Shown here: piece by piece, positions 8,561 through 18,790 of the stretch
Layout of the letters: every line of letters starts with the position of its first letter
Position numbering within the stretch: the stretch's first letter is position 1
Origin: Caballeronia temeraria
GTDB taxonomy: Bacteria > Pseudomonadota > Gammaproteobacteria > Burkholderiales > Burkholderiaceae
Length of the DNA stretch: 64,000 bases
Direction: 5' to 3'
Assembly (NCBI RefSeq): GCF_001544795.2
Contig: NZ_FCOI02000033.1
Span: 1-64,000, forward strand
Notes under the pieces: generated by a model
Told to the model about the DNA's origin: nothing
Databases searched by the model: none
The model's input: only the letters and a program-made list of their open reading frames with translations
Program-made: the position numbers and the translations under genes

Positions 8561-11500
8561 CTAGGCGCTCGCGAGCGCGTTCGTGAGCGTCTGTGCGACC
8601 GTGGCGAGATGCGGCTCCACCACGAGGTCGGTATGCCTGCCGATGACCGGCATCACGCGCACGCCCTGCTTCGCGACGCGCTGCCACACCGGCAGCGGAT
8701 CGCTGCGCGATTCGTCGAGCAGCGTCGCGCGCACGTAGACGATCGGACCGCCGTCGTAGCGGCGCGGCTTGTAGGTCGCCATCGCGACGTTCATCGAATC
8801 GCGCACGCGCTGGAGCACGGGCGGCAGATCCGCGATGTCGCTCGCGGGCCGGTGCGTCTCCTTGCCCATGCGCCCGCGCACGCGGCCGGTGAGCGCCGCC
8901 GCCTTGCCGCGCACGAAGCCGATGCGCGCGCCCGCTTCGAGCGAGCGCAGTTCGCGCAGACGTTCGACGAACACGCCCGCCTGATAGCGCGTCCACAGCG
9001 AGAAGGGCAGACAGTGCGTGTGAATGTAGGTATCGAGCAGGCAGAGCATTTCGATCTTTTCGCCCGCCGCGACGAGCTGCTGCGCGATCTCGAACGCGAC
9101 CAGTCCGCCGAACGAATAGCCGACGAGCGCATACGGGCCGCTCGGCTGCACTTCGCGCATGCGCAGCACGTAGCCGCGCGCCATTTCCTCGACGCTGTGC
9201 TGCGGCGGTTCATCGCCGTCGAGGCCGAGCGCCTGCAGGCCGTAGACGGGCCGCTCGTTCTGCACCATGCCGGCGAGCGTCAGGCACTCCATCACGGAGC
9301 CGGTGATGCTGTGCACCATGAAGATCGGCCGGCCGACGCCCGCGCGCATCTGCACGAGCGTCGAGTCCGCGGTGCGCGCGCCGGGTTCGGCGGCGAGCAC
9401 GGCGGCGAGTCGCCCGATGGTCGGCGCGACGATCATCGTCGAGAGAGGAAGGGCGCGGCCGGTCGCGCGCTGCACGTCGGCGAGCATGCGCGCGGCGAGC
9501 AGCGAATGGCCGCCGAGCTCGAAGAAGTTGTCGTCGCGGCCGATCGGCGAGAAGCTGAAATGCTGCTCCCAGAGCGCGCACAAATACGTTTCGATGGCGT
9601 CGATCGATTCGCCCGGCGCGGGCAGTTCGCGTTTCGCGCGGGTGAGCGACGGATGCTCGCGAATCTGATCGAGACATTCCGGATTGGCCAGCGACGACAC
9701 ATTGCGCGCGGGCAGGCCGTTGACCGCATCGCGCGCGGCGGCTTCGGATGGCTTGTTGTTGTGCGTGACAGGCAGGCCATCGACTTTCACGATGACATCG
9801 GGCACGAGCGCGGCGGAGCCTTTGCGCGTCAAGTCGCGGCGCACGCGCGCGGCGAGCGCCGCGTTCAGTTGCGCGCCCGGCCGCAGCACGAGCAGCAGCA
9901 CGATGCGCTGGCCGGCATCGCCCGCGTTGGCGCCGGTCTGGGCGACGACCATCGCATGACGGATCTCGTGAATCTCGCTCAGGATGCGATAGATCTCGCC
10001 CGGGCTCACGTTGATGCCGCGCACGTTGAGCACGCCGTCGCTGCGGCCGTGCAGGCGCGCGGAGCCTTCCGGCGAGAACTCGATCACGTCGCCGTGCGTC
10101 CACACGCCTTCGTTGGCGGCGAAATACGCCTTGTGGAAGCGCGAGCCGTCGTCGTCGCCGAAGAAGCCGAGCGGACGCGACGGAAACGGATTCGTGCAGA
10201 CGAGCTCGCCCGGCATGATCGTGCTCGCGCCCTGATCGAACGCCTGCACGTCGAGGCCGAGGCTTCTGCACTGCGCTTCGCCCGCATAGACAGGCAGATT
10301 CGGGTTGCCGAGCACGAAGCAGCCGATGATGTCCGTGCCGCCCGAAATCGATTGCAACTGCAACTGCTTCACGTGCTTGTAAACCCACTCGAATTGCGAG
10401 TCGTAGAGCACGGCGCCCGTGGACATCATCGCGCGCAGTGCGGAGAGATCGAACTGCGCGGCAGGCTCGATGCCCGCATCCTCGCTCATCTTCAGATAGG
10501 CGGGACTCGTGCCGAAGACGGTCGCGCGCTCGTTCGCGATGAGACGCCAGAGCGTGTCGACGGCGGCGACGGGCCCGTCGTACGTGACGATCTCGACGCC
10601 CGACGCGAGCACCGACACTTGCCAGTTCCACATCATCCACGAGCAGCTCGTGTGGAAAAAGAGCTTGTCGCCGGGACCGAAGTCGCTGTGCAGACGATGC
10701 TCCTTCACATGTTCGAGCAACGTTCCGCCCGCGCCGTGCACGATGCATTTCGGCTTGCCGGTCGTGCCCGACGAAAACATGATGAAGAGCGGATGGTTGA
10801 ACGGGAAGCGCTTCCATGCAAAGCGCATCGCGTCGCCATGTGCGATCAGCGCGCGCAGTTCGTGCTGGCGCTGCGTCACCGTGCTGGGCAGTTCGGTGTC
10901 GTCGAGGCAGACGACATCGGTCAGCGACGGCAATTGCGCGACCACGGCGGCAACGTGCCCCGAGAGCGAGCCGCCCGTGTCGAAGGGGCGCTGCATCGTG
11001 TGGGCGAACATGAACGTCGGATCGAGCGGGGCGAAGCGATCGAGAATCGCCTGCACGCCGTTTTCCGGCGCGGCTGTCGAGAGCGTTGCGCCGAGCGCGG
11101 TCACGGCGAGCGCCGCGGTGATCGCTTCGCAGTCGTTGCGCATGATCGCGACCACGCGGTCGCCTTCCTTCAGCCCGAGTTCGGAGAGCGCCTGCGCGAG
11201 ACGCACGACGCGCTCGCGCAATTCGCCGCGCGTGTAGGTCAGGCGGCGGCCATCGGCGAAACAGGAGGTGATCGCGGGCGCGTCGTCGGGCGCGATGCGC
11301 TTGCCGAGCAGATTCTCGGCGTAGTTCAGTAAGACGTTGGGGAAGAAGCGCGCCGTTTCGCACTGGTTGCCGATGCAGACGGGCTCGTCGGAACCTGACC
11401 ATTCGAGTCCGTGCGCCGATTCGAGAAAGCATTTCCAGAATTGGCGATAGTCACGCACCGAGTGAGCATGCAGTTCCGAATAGTCGGCGAAGTGCGCGCC

Positions 11501-11629
11501 GGTTGCCTTTTCGAAAGCCTGTGCAAAGGCTGTCATGCGCGATGCGGAAATCTGTTCGGCGGAAGGCAGGTAAAGCGGTTCTCGCGCGTAGAGCCGCGCG
11601 CTCTCTCGGATGGCGTCTTGACGGTCCAT
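8561..11629 (-). CDS. Acetoacetyl-CoA-synthetase-like adenylation / carrier / thioesterase fusion
   Basis: A 1022-residue three-part enzyme. Residues 1 to about 640 match acetoacetyl-CoA synthetase: an N-terminal cap (YSELHAHSVRDYRQFWKCF), the AMP-binding loop SSGTTGKPK at 286-294, GGTDIIGCF, and GDVIEFSPEGSARLHGRSDG with the hinge after it. About 650-730 is a peptidyl-carrier domain with FFELGGHSLLA, Ser709 being the phosphopantetheine site. About 750-1022 is an alpha/beta-hydrolase thioesterase with nucleophile Ser839 in GYSFGG and a late His in GRHTDLV. There is no condensation or ketosynthase domain. The expected chemistry is adenylation of a 3-oxo acid, loading on the carrier, and release by the thioesterase. 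It is divergent from the caiX-like gene and near cdhCAB, whose CdhC makes acetoacetate. Substrate unknown. Confidence 0.85.
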   Translation of the reverse strand: MDRQDAIRESARLYAREPLYLPSAEQISASRMTAFAQAFEKATGAHFADYSELHAHSVRDYRQFWKCFLESAHGLEWSGSDEPVCIGNQCETARFFPNVLLNYAENLLGKRIAPDDAPAITSCFADGRRLTYTRGELRERVVRLAQALSELGLKEGDRVVAIMRNDCEAITAALAVTALGATLSTAAPENGVQAILDRFAPLDPTFMFAHTMQRPFDTGGSLSGHVAAVVAQLPSLTDVVCLDDTELPSTVTQRQHELRALIAHGDAMRFAWKRFPFNHPLFIMFSSGTTGKPKCIVHGAGGTLLEHVKEHRLHSDFGPGDKLFFHTSCSWMMWNWQVSVLASGVEIVTYDGPVAAVDTLWRLIANERATVFGTSPAYLKMSEDAGIEPAAQFDLSALRAMMSTGAVLYDSQFEWVYKHVKQLQLQSISGGTDIIGCFVLGNPNLPVYAGEAQCRSLGLDVQAFDQGASTIMPGELVCTNPFPSRPLGFFGDDDGSRFHKAYFAANEGVWTHGDVIEFSPEGSARLHGRSDGVLNVRGINVSPGEIYRILSEIHEIRHAMVVAQTGANAGDAGQRIVLLLVLRPGAQLNAALAARVRRDLTRKGSAALVPDVIVKVDGLPVTHNNKPSEAAARDAVNGLPARNVSSLANPECLDQIREHPSLTRAKRELPAPGESIDAIETYLCALWEQHFSFSPIGRDDNFFELGGHSLLAARMLADVQRATGRALPLSTMIVAPTIGRLAAVLAAEPGARTADSTLVQMRAGVGRPIFMVHSITGSVMECLTLAGMVQNERPVYGLQALGLDGDEPPQHSVEEMARGYVLRMREVQPSGPYALVGYSFGGLVAFEIAQQLVAAGEKIEMLCLLDTYIHTHCLPFSLWTRYQAGVFVERLRELRSLEAGARIGFVRGKAAALTGRVRGRMGKETHRPASDIADLPPVLQRVRDSMNVAMATYKPRRYDGGPIVYVRATLLDESRSDPLPVWQRVAKQGVRVMPVIGRHTDLVVEPHLATVAQTLTNALASA

Positions 11630-12158
11630 TATCCAGGCACCTTAGTTTTGGGCAGCGTGTATCGAACGGCTATGTTCCCGGCAGACTTCGCGGCAAGCTC
11701 CACTGCGAAAGCTTTGCGTTTCTTTCAGCCGCGTCGCTGCCGAGACGAGCTATCTCTTTCCCGAACAATAACCGTCCGCACGTCGCGGCAATGTGCGACC
11801 AACCACAGAGGCCGTGGCGTTTCGGCAAAGATTGATCTTGCACAAGCGCGTCGCGCATGCTTCGGATACCGAACGGCGGCAATAAATACGTTTCGCGGAC
11901 GGACTGTTCATCTCAATGGGTGTTAACACCATTGGCGCCGATCTTTCGGATATGAGCAAAAAAGCCTCATTACAAGGCGCTTACGTGTAATGTTCGCCGC
12001 ATGCGAACGAGCGTGCATGAACGGTATGTCGGGGCAGGTCGCAGGCAGTCAAGTCGCGGTCGCAAGCGGGCGTTCGGGCGCTTTTATGCGGCGTTACTTT
12101 GTATGCACGCCGGCACTCGAACCGGCGCATCGATCCAACTCTCAACGAAAGGCTCGCC
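11630..12158. other. Divergent control region between fusion enzyme and caiX-like genes
   Basis: About 530 bases without a credible gene, carrying the start regions of two divergent genes. It includes the GGTGTTAACACC palindrome (11919-11930) and A/T-rich patches near 11880-11890 and 11955-11975. Short open frames here have no family features. Confidence 0.55.
11915..11935. promoter_or_regulatory. Candidate operator palindrome upstream of caiX-like gene
   Basis: GGTGTTAACACC (11919-11930) is a perfect 12-bp palindrome, and its flanks CAATG and CATTG extend the symmetry with a one-base offset. It lies midway between two divergent genes in the carnitine region. A GlxA-type or other regulator site is plausible but unproven. 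Confidence 0.4.
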
Positions 12159-13109
12159 ATGAGACAACGCCTGATTTCCACACTGCTTTTTGCCGGCGCG
12201 TGCGCCGCGTTGGCTGCCGCTCAGGGCGCGCACGCGGAGGATGCGAGCTGCCGCACGGTGCGCTTCGTCGATATCGGCTGGACCGACATCACGTCGACGA
12301 CGGCGCTTGCGTCGGTCGTATTCGAAGGGCTGGGCTATGCGCCGCGGACGACGGTCGCATCGGTGCCGATTTCGCTCGCGGGCTTGAAGAGCAAGCAGAT
12401 CGATGTGTCGCTTGGTTACTGGTGGCCGGTGCAGCAGAAGGCGGTCGAGCCGTTCCTGGAAGCGAAGAGCATCGAGAAGCTGGAGCCGCCGAATCTGTCG
12501 GGCGCGAAGGCGACGCTGGCGGTGCCGAGCTATGCATATGACGCGGGCATCAAGACGTTTGCGGATATCGCGAAACATCGCGATGAGCTGGGCGGCACGA
12601 TTTACGGCATCGAGCCCGGCAGCAGCGCGAACGCGAAGATCCAGAAAATGATCGACACGAACCAGTTCGGACTGGGCGGATTCAAGCTGGTGCAGTCGAG
12701 CGAGGCGGGGATGCTGGTGACGGTGGAGCGTGCGATCCGCGAGAAGAAGCCGGTGGTGTTTCTCGGCTGGGAGCCGCATCCGATGAACATCCAGATGAAG
12801 ATCAGTTATCTCTCCGGCGGGGATGATGTGTTCGGGCCGAACTACGGCGAAGCGCGCGTGTACACGCTGACGAATACGGATTTTCTGACGCGTTGCCCGA
12901 ATGCCGGGAAGTTTGTTTCCAATTTGCGCTTTACGACGGATCTGGAGAATCGGCTGATGCAGCCGGTGATGAACAAGGAGCGGCCTCAGGAGGCGGCGAA
13001 GGCCTATCTCAAGCAGAACCCCCAGGTGCTGGATGCCTGGCTCGCAGGCGTGAAGACTCTTGACGGTAAGGATGGCCTGCCGGCGGTTAGGCAGTATCTT
13101 GGGCTTTGA
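12159..13109 (+). CDS. caiX: Quaternary-amine ABC binding protein, probable L-carnitine binder (CaiX-like)
   Basis: A 316-residue periplasmic binding protein of the glycine betaine/choline/carnitine group. The signal peptide is about 1-26 (MRQRLISTLLFAGACAALAA, cleavage near AHA-ED). Mature motifs are DIGWTDITSTTALASVV, SLGYWWPVQQ, YGIEPGSSANAKIQ and FLGWEPHPMN; the Trp/Tyr residues are those that cage a trimethylammonium head group in this family. It is clearly paralogous to the choX-like gene at 3923 but diverged. Position just ahead of cdhC-cdhA-cdhB mirrors the Pseudomonas caiX-cdhCAB order, hence carnitine is favoured. Here about 700 bases of repeat DNA separate it from cdhC. No permease or ATPase gene is nearby. 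Confidence 0.85.
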   Translation: MRQRLISTLLFAGACAALAAAQGAHAEDASCRTVRFVDIGWTDITSTTALASVVFEGLGYAPRTTVASVPISLAGLKSKQIDVSLGYWWPVQQKAVEPFLEAKSIEKLEPPNLSGAKATLAVPSYAYDAGIKTFADIAKHRDELGGTIYGIEPGSSANAKIQKMIDTNQFGLGGFKLVQSSEAGMLVTVERAIREKKPVVFLGWEPHPMNIQMKISYLSGGDDVFGPNYGEARVYTLTNTDFLTRCPNAGKFVSNLRFTTDLENRLMQPVMNKERPQEAAKAYLKQNPQVLDAWLAGVKTLDGKDGLPAVRQYLGL

Positions 13110-13121
13110 GGTTTTTGGTTT

Positions 13122-13425
13122 TTTTTCGCCGGATCCCTTTGCGTTGCCGGTCTATTAGCACTGCCCCTGTGCGGGGCGGCAGTCACTTTCTTTGCTGCTG
13201 CAAAGAAAGTAACCAAAGAAAGCAGCTCGAAACGCCCGCGGTCACACGTAGTTTGGGTAGTTCTCTCGTCCACGGCGGCACTCGCCTAAAGAGTGCCCTC
13301 GAAGGACTAACCGGGCTTGGATCGCGCACGGTCTGACAAGCTAGGAGGTTTAGGGCGCTGGTTCAGCGCGAAAGAGTTCCGGCACAGCGCTACGCGCTGC
13401 CGCAGGGTATGCGAGGGAAACCAAC
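13122..13425 (-). repeat. Dispersed intergenic repeat, copy B (inverted)
   Basis: This is the same element as copy A on the opposite strand, sharing the whole length including the GTTTCCCTCGCA end near 13410-13425 and the GGATCC/CGGCGAAA end near 13122-13135. The central hairpin arms are at 13183-13195 and 13200-13212 with loop TGCT. It begins about 12 bases past the caiX-like stop. With copy C it forms a head-to-head pair. A run of Ts near 13112-13126 on the + strand could help end caiX transcription. Confidence 0.85.
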
Positions 13426-13482
13426 GTGCGGCACGCGCAGTGAGATGGACATGTTAGCAAAGAAGCACACGCAGCCCCGATT

Positions 13483-13765
13483 GACCGGTCGGCCGCGAAG
13501 CAGGCTGGAGCCATTTCGTGCTGAACCCGTTCGTTATGCGGCGCGAAGCGGCAGACCGTGCGCGATCCAAGCCGGGTGATTGTGATGAGGGCACTCTTTA
13601 GGCGAGTGCCGCTGAGGACGAGAGAACTACCCAAATTGCGTGTGACCGCAGGCGTATCGAGCTGCTTTCTTTGGTTACTTTCTTTGCAGCAGCAAAGAAA
13701 GTGACTGCCGCCCCGCACAGGGGCAGCGCAAATAGACCGAGAAGAAAACAGGATTCAACGAAAAC
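13483..13765 (+). repeat. Dispersed intergenic repeat, copy C
   Basis: A direct-orientation copy of subtype 2, whose left end is CCGGTCGGCCGCGAAGC (shared with copy D, absent from A and B). Hairpin 1 is at 13590-13610, hairpin 2 arms at 13675-13687 and 13692-13704, and the GCCCC/GGGGC hairpin follows. The right end (AAGAAAACAGGATTC) is again like copy D. It ends about 40 bases before cdhC. Confidence 0.85.
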
Positions 13766-13807
13766 CCAATGCCAAAGTATTAGGAACCCTAAAGGAAGGC
13801 CAAAAAC

Positions 13808-14737
13808 ATGAACTACGAAGTGATAGTAACGTGCGCGGTAACGGGCGCAGGCGACACGACGAGCAAGCACCCGTCGATCCCGGTAACGCCGAAGCAGATC
13901 GCAGACGCGGCGATAGAAGCGGCCCGAGCGGGCGCCACCGTCGCGCATTGCCATGTCCGCGATCCGAAGACCGGAAGAGGCAGCCGCGACCCGGCGTTAT
14001 ACCGGGAGGTGGTGGACCGCATTCGCTCATCCGATACCGATGTGATCATCAACCTGACGGCGGGCATGGGCGGCGACCTCGAGATCGGCGCGGGCGAAGA
14101 CCCGATGCGCTTCGGTCAAGGCACCGACCTCGTCGGCGGACTCACGCGTCTTGCCCACGTCGAAGAACTGCTGCCCGAAATCTGCACCCTCGACTGCGGC
14201 ACGCTCAATTTCGGCGATGGCGACTACATCTACGTATCGACGCCCGCGCAACTTCGAGCCGGCGCCAAACGCATCCAGGAACTCGGCGTGAAGCCGGAAC
14301 TGGAAATCTTCGACACAGGCCACCTCTGGTTCGCCAATCAACTGCTGAAAGAAGGCCTGCTCGACAACCCGCCCCTCTTTCAACTGTGCATGGGCATTCC
14401 GTGGGGCGCGCCGCCCGACACCGGCACGATGAAAGCCATGGTCGACAACCTGCCGCCCGGCGCGCATTGGGCCGGCTTCGGCATCGGCCGCATGCAAATG
14501 CCGATGGTCGCGCAAGCGATGCTCCTCGGCGGCCACGTGCGCGTCGGTCTCGAAGACAACCTGTGGCTCGATCGCGGCGTCCACGCGACGAACGGCACGC
14601 TCGTGCAACGCGCCGTGGAAATCATCGAACGGCTGGGCGCACGCGCGCTCACGCCCGCCGAAGGCCGCCGCAAGCTCGGACTTCGCCCGCGCGGCGAACG
14701 TCTGCTGGAAAAACGCACCGCAGAACAATTCGCCTGA
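13808..14737 (+). CDS. cdhC: 3-dehydrocarnitine cleavage enzyme (BKACE family)
   Basis: A beta-keto acid cleavage enzyme of 309 residues. With acetyl-CoA it is expected to split 3-dehydrocarnitine into glycine-betainyl-CoA and acetoacetate. The zinc-binding H-C-H at residues 47-49 (ATVAHCHVRDPKTG) and the later acidic metal/base region VRVGLEDNLWL are present, as is the family core NLTAGMGGD. Function is set by the neighbours: an L-carnitine dehydrogenase gene follows after 20 bases and a hotdog thioesterase gene after that, the Pseudomonas cdhC-cdhA-cdhB order. GGAAGG about 10 bases before the ATG serves as ribosome site. Alone, the family has many possible keto-acid substrates; context makes carnitine most likely. 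Confidence 0.92.
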   Translation: MNYEVIVTCAVTGAGDTTSKHPSIPVTPKQIADAAIEAARAGATVAHCHVRDPKTGRGSRDPALYREVVDRIRSSDTDVIINLTAGMGGDLEIGAGEDPMRFGQGTDLVGGLTRLAHVEELLPEICTLDCGTLNFGDGDYIYVSTPAQLRAGAKRIQELGVKPELEIFDTGHLWFANQLLKEGLLDNPPLFQLCMGIPWGAPPDTGTMKAMVDNLPPGAHWAGFGIGRMQMPMVAQAMLLGGHVRVGLEDNLWLDRGVHATNGTLVQRAVEIIERLGARALTPAEGRRKLGLRPRGERLLEKRTAEQFA

Positions 14738-14757
14738 ACTGACAAGGACACGACGAC

Positions 14758-15705
14758 ATGCAAGTCAAGCAATTCGCCGCGCTCGGCGCGGGTGTGATCG
14801 GCAGCGGCTGGGTGGCGCGCGCGCTCGCGCACGGACTCGATGTCACCGCGTGGGACCCGGCGCCCGGCGCCGAGGCGCAGCTGCGCGCCAACGTCGCGAA
14901 TGCATGGCCCGCGCTCGAACGCGTCGGCCTGACGGAAGGCGCATCGCAAAAAAGATTGCGCTTCGTCGCGACCGTCGAGGAATGCGTCGCCGATGCCGAC
15001 TTCATCCAGGAAAGCGCGCCCGAGCGCGAGGAACTGAAGCTCGCGCTGCACGAGCGCGTGAGCCGCGCAGCCGAGGCCGATGCCCTCATCGCGTCGTCCA
15101 CATCCGGGCTTCTGCCGAGCGAGTTCTACGCGCGCGCCGTCAATCCCGCGCGCTGCGTCGTCGGGCATCCGTTCAATCCGGTGTACCTGCTGCCGCTCGT
15201 CGAAGTGCTCGGCGGCGACCAGACGTCCGGCGAAGCCATCGATGCAGCCATGAGCTTCTACGCCTCCATCGGCATGCGGCCGCTGCGTGTGAGGAAGGAA
15301 GTGCCGGGCTTCATCGCGGACCGGCTGCTCGAAGCGCTCTGGCGCGAGGCGCTGCATCTCGTGAACGACGGCGTCGCGACGACCGGCGAAATCGACGACG
15401 CCATCCGCTACGGCGCAGGCATCCGCTGGTCGTTCATGGGCACGTTCCTGACCTACACGCTGGCCGGCGGCGAAGCGGGCATGCGACACTTCATGCAGCA
15501 GTTCGGCCCCGCGCTCGAATTGCCGTGGACGAAGCTCGTCGCGCCGAAACTCACCGATGAGCTCATCGACCGCGTGGTCGACGGCACGTCGAAACAGACG
15601 AACGGGCGCGGCATCAAGGAACTGGAGCGTTATCGCGACGACTGCATCGCGAGCGTGATCGAGGCGATCGCGCAGGCGAAGGCGCGTCACGGCATCGAAG
15701 ACTAA
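14758..15705 (+). CDS. cdhA: L-carnitine dehydrogenase
   Basis: An NAD-dependent dehydrogenase of 315 residues in the 3-hydroxyacyl-CoA dehydrogenase fold that oxidises L-carnitine to 3-dehydrocarnitine. The N-terminal Rossmann loop is GAGVIGSGWVAR; ASSTSGLLPSEF and VVGHPFNPVYLLPLVEV carry the catalytic His region; the all-alpha C-terminal domain includes GAGIRWSFMGTFLTYTLAGGEAGM, described here in two parts as GAGIRWSFMG and TFLTYTLAGGEAGM, which is typical of carnitine dehydrogenase rather than of fatty-acid enzymes. It sits between cdhC (20 bases) and cdhB (10 bases), clearly one operon. Its product is the substrate of CdhC. Confidence 0.93.
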   Translation: MQVKQFAALGAGVIGSGWVARALAHGLDVTAWDPAPGAEAQLRANVANAWPALERVGLTEGASQKRLRFVATVEECVADADFIQESAPEREELKLALHERVSRAAEADALIASSTSGLLPSEFYARAVNPARCVVGHPFNPVYLLPLVEVLGGDQTSGEAIDAAMSFYASIGMRPLRVRKEVPGFIADRLLEALWREALHLVNDGVATTGEIDDAIRYGAGIRWSFMGTFLTYTLAGGEAGMRHFMQQFGPALELPWTKLVAPKLTDELIDRVVDGTSKQTNGRGIKELERYRDDCIASVIEAIAQAKARHGIED

Positions 15706-16137
15706 AGGAACCACGATGATCTATCGCGACACGGTCAGACCCGAATGGGTCGACTACAACGGCCATCTGCGCGATGCCTTCTACATGCTGATCTACAGCC
15801 TCGCGACCGATGCGTTCATGGACCGCATCGGTCTCGACGACGCGGGCCGCCGCGCGCGCCAGCGCACGCTCTACACGCTCGAAGCGCACGTCAGCTATCT
15901 GCGCGAGATCAAGGAGGGCGCGGCGGTGCGCGTCGACGTGCGGGTCGTCGGGCATGACAGGAAGCGCGTGCATCTCTATATGGAGATGTTCGAGGGCGAT
16001 GCCGCCGAGCCCGCGTCCGCGTGCGAGCAGATGCTGCTGCACATCGATTCGAGCGGCGAGCCGAAATCCGCATCGTTCGATGAGGACATCGCCGCGCGCA
16101 TCGCCGCCGAATCGGGTGTCGCGCTGAAGGACGCGCG

Positions 16138-18384
<2,247 letters not shown>

Positions 18385-18430
18385 GAAACGCTCCGGTCTG
18401 GCTGGGATCGCGAAGATCCCTCACGAGACA

Positions 18431-18461
18431 AGTATTGACCTTCCAATGATTGGAAGGTCAA
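18431..18461 (-). promoter_or_regulatory. CueR-type copper-responsive promoter of copA
   Basis: On the minus strand there is a -35 TTGACC (18461-18456), a 19-base spacer and a -10 AATACT (18436-18431). The spacer holds an inverted repeat whose arms are TTGACCTTCCAAT and ATTGGAAGGTCAA around one central base (18435-18461). A long 19-base spacer with such a dyad is the hallmark of MerR/CueR-activated promoters. The site lies 47 bases from the copA start. Confidence 0.88.
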
Positions 18462-18790
18462 GCCTGCGATGAATCGCATCGGGAAAGAGGATTCGGTGGA
18501 GCGGGATCATCGAATGCTACGAGATGAAGCGATTCGAAGGACGAAATGCGCGTCTTTCAGTGCTTTTGGGCGACATCTGGTGCATTCTTCGGCATGCCGA
18601 TGCGCTTTTGCCGACTTAATCTTGCCTATAGTCAGCGGATAAGTTAAAACCCGAATTTCGAGATACTGCTCGTGGCGCGCCGCGCGGGGACTTGAGGCGG
18701 CGTCGACCGGCGTGCGAGCGTGCTTCGCATCGATGGCGAATCGATGCGCGCGAAAACCCAAATCGAAAGAAGAACCGGATTTCCATTCGA
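18462..18790. other. Intergenic region upstream of DUF1254 lipoprotein gene
   Basis: About 330 bases with no convincing gene. It should contain the lipoprotein gene promoter; TATAGT near 18628 is a possible -10, but no good -35 is spaced correctly. Short open frames here look like composition artefacts. Confidence 0.45.

Noticed and set aside
8543..11332. 929-residue open frame on the + strand opposite the fusion enzyme
   Set aside because: It is antisense to a clear multidomain gene and rich in Arg/Ala/His, as expected from the G/C-rich codon bias; it has no domain.
13004..13718. Small open frames within the dispersed repeats, with recurring peptides such as LVTFFAAAKKVTAAPHRGS and GGSHFLCCCKESNQRK
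   Set aside because: They recur only because the repeat is conserved and its centre is palindromic; both strands stay open, frames and ends differ between copies, and no ribosome site or start is conserved.
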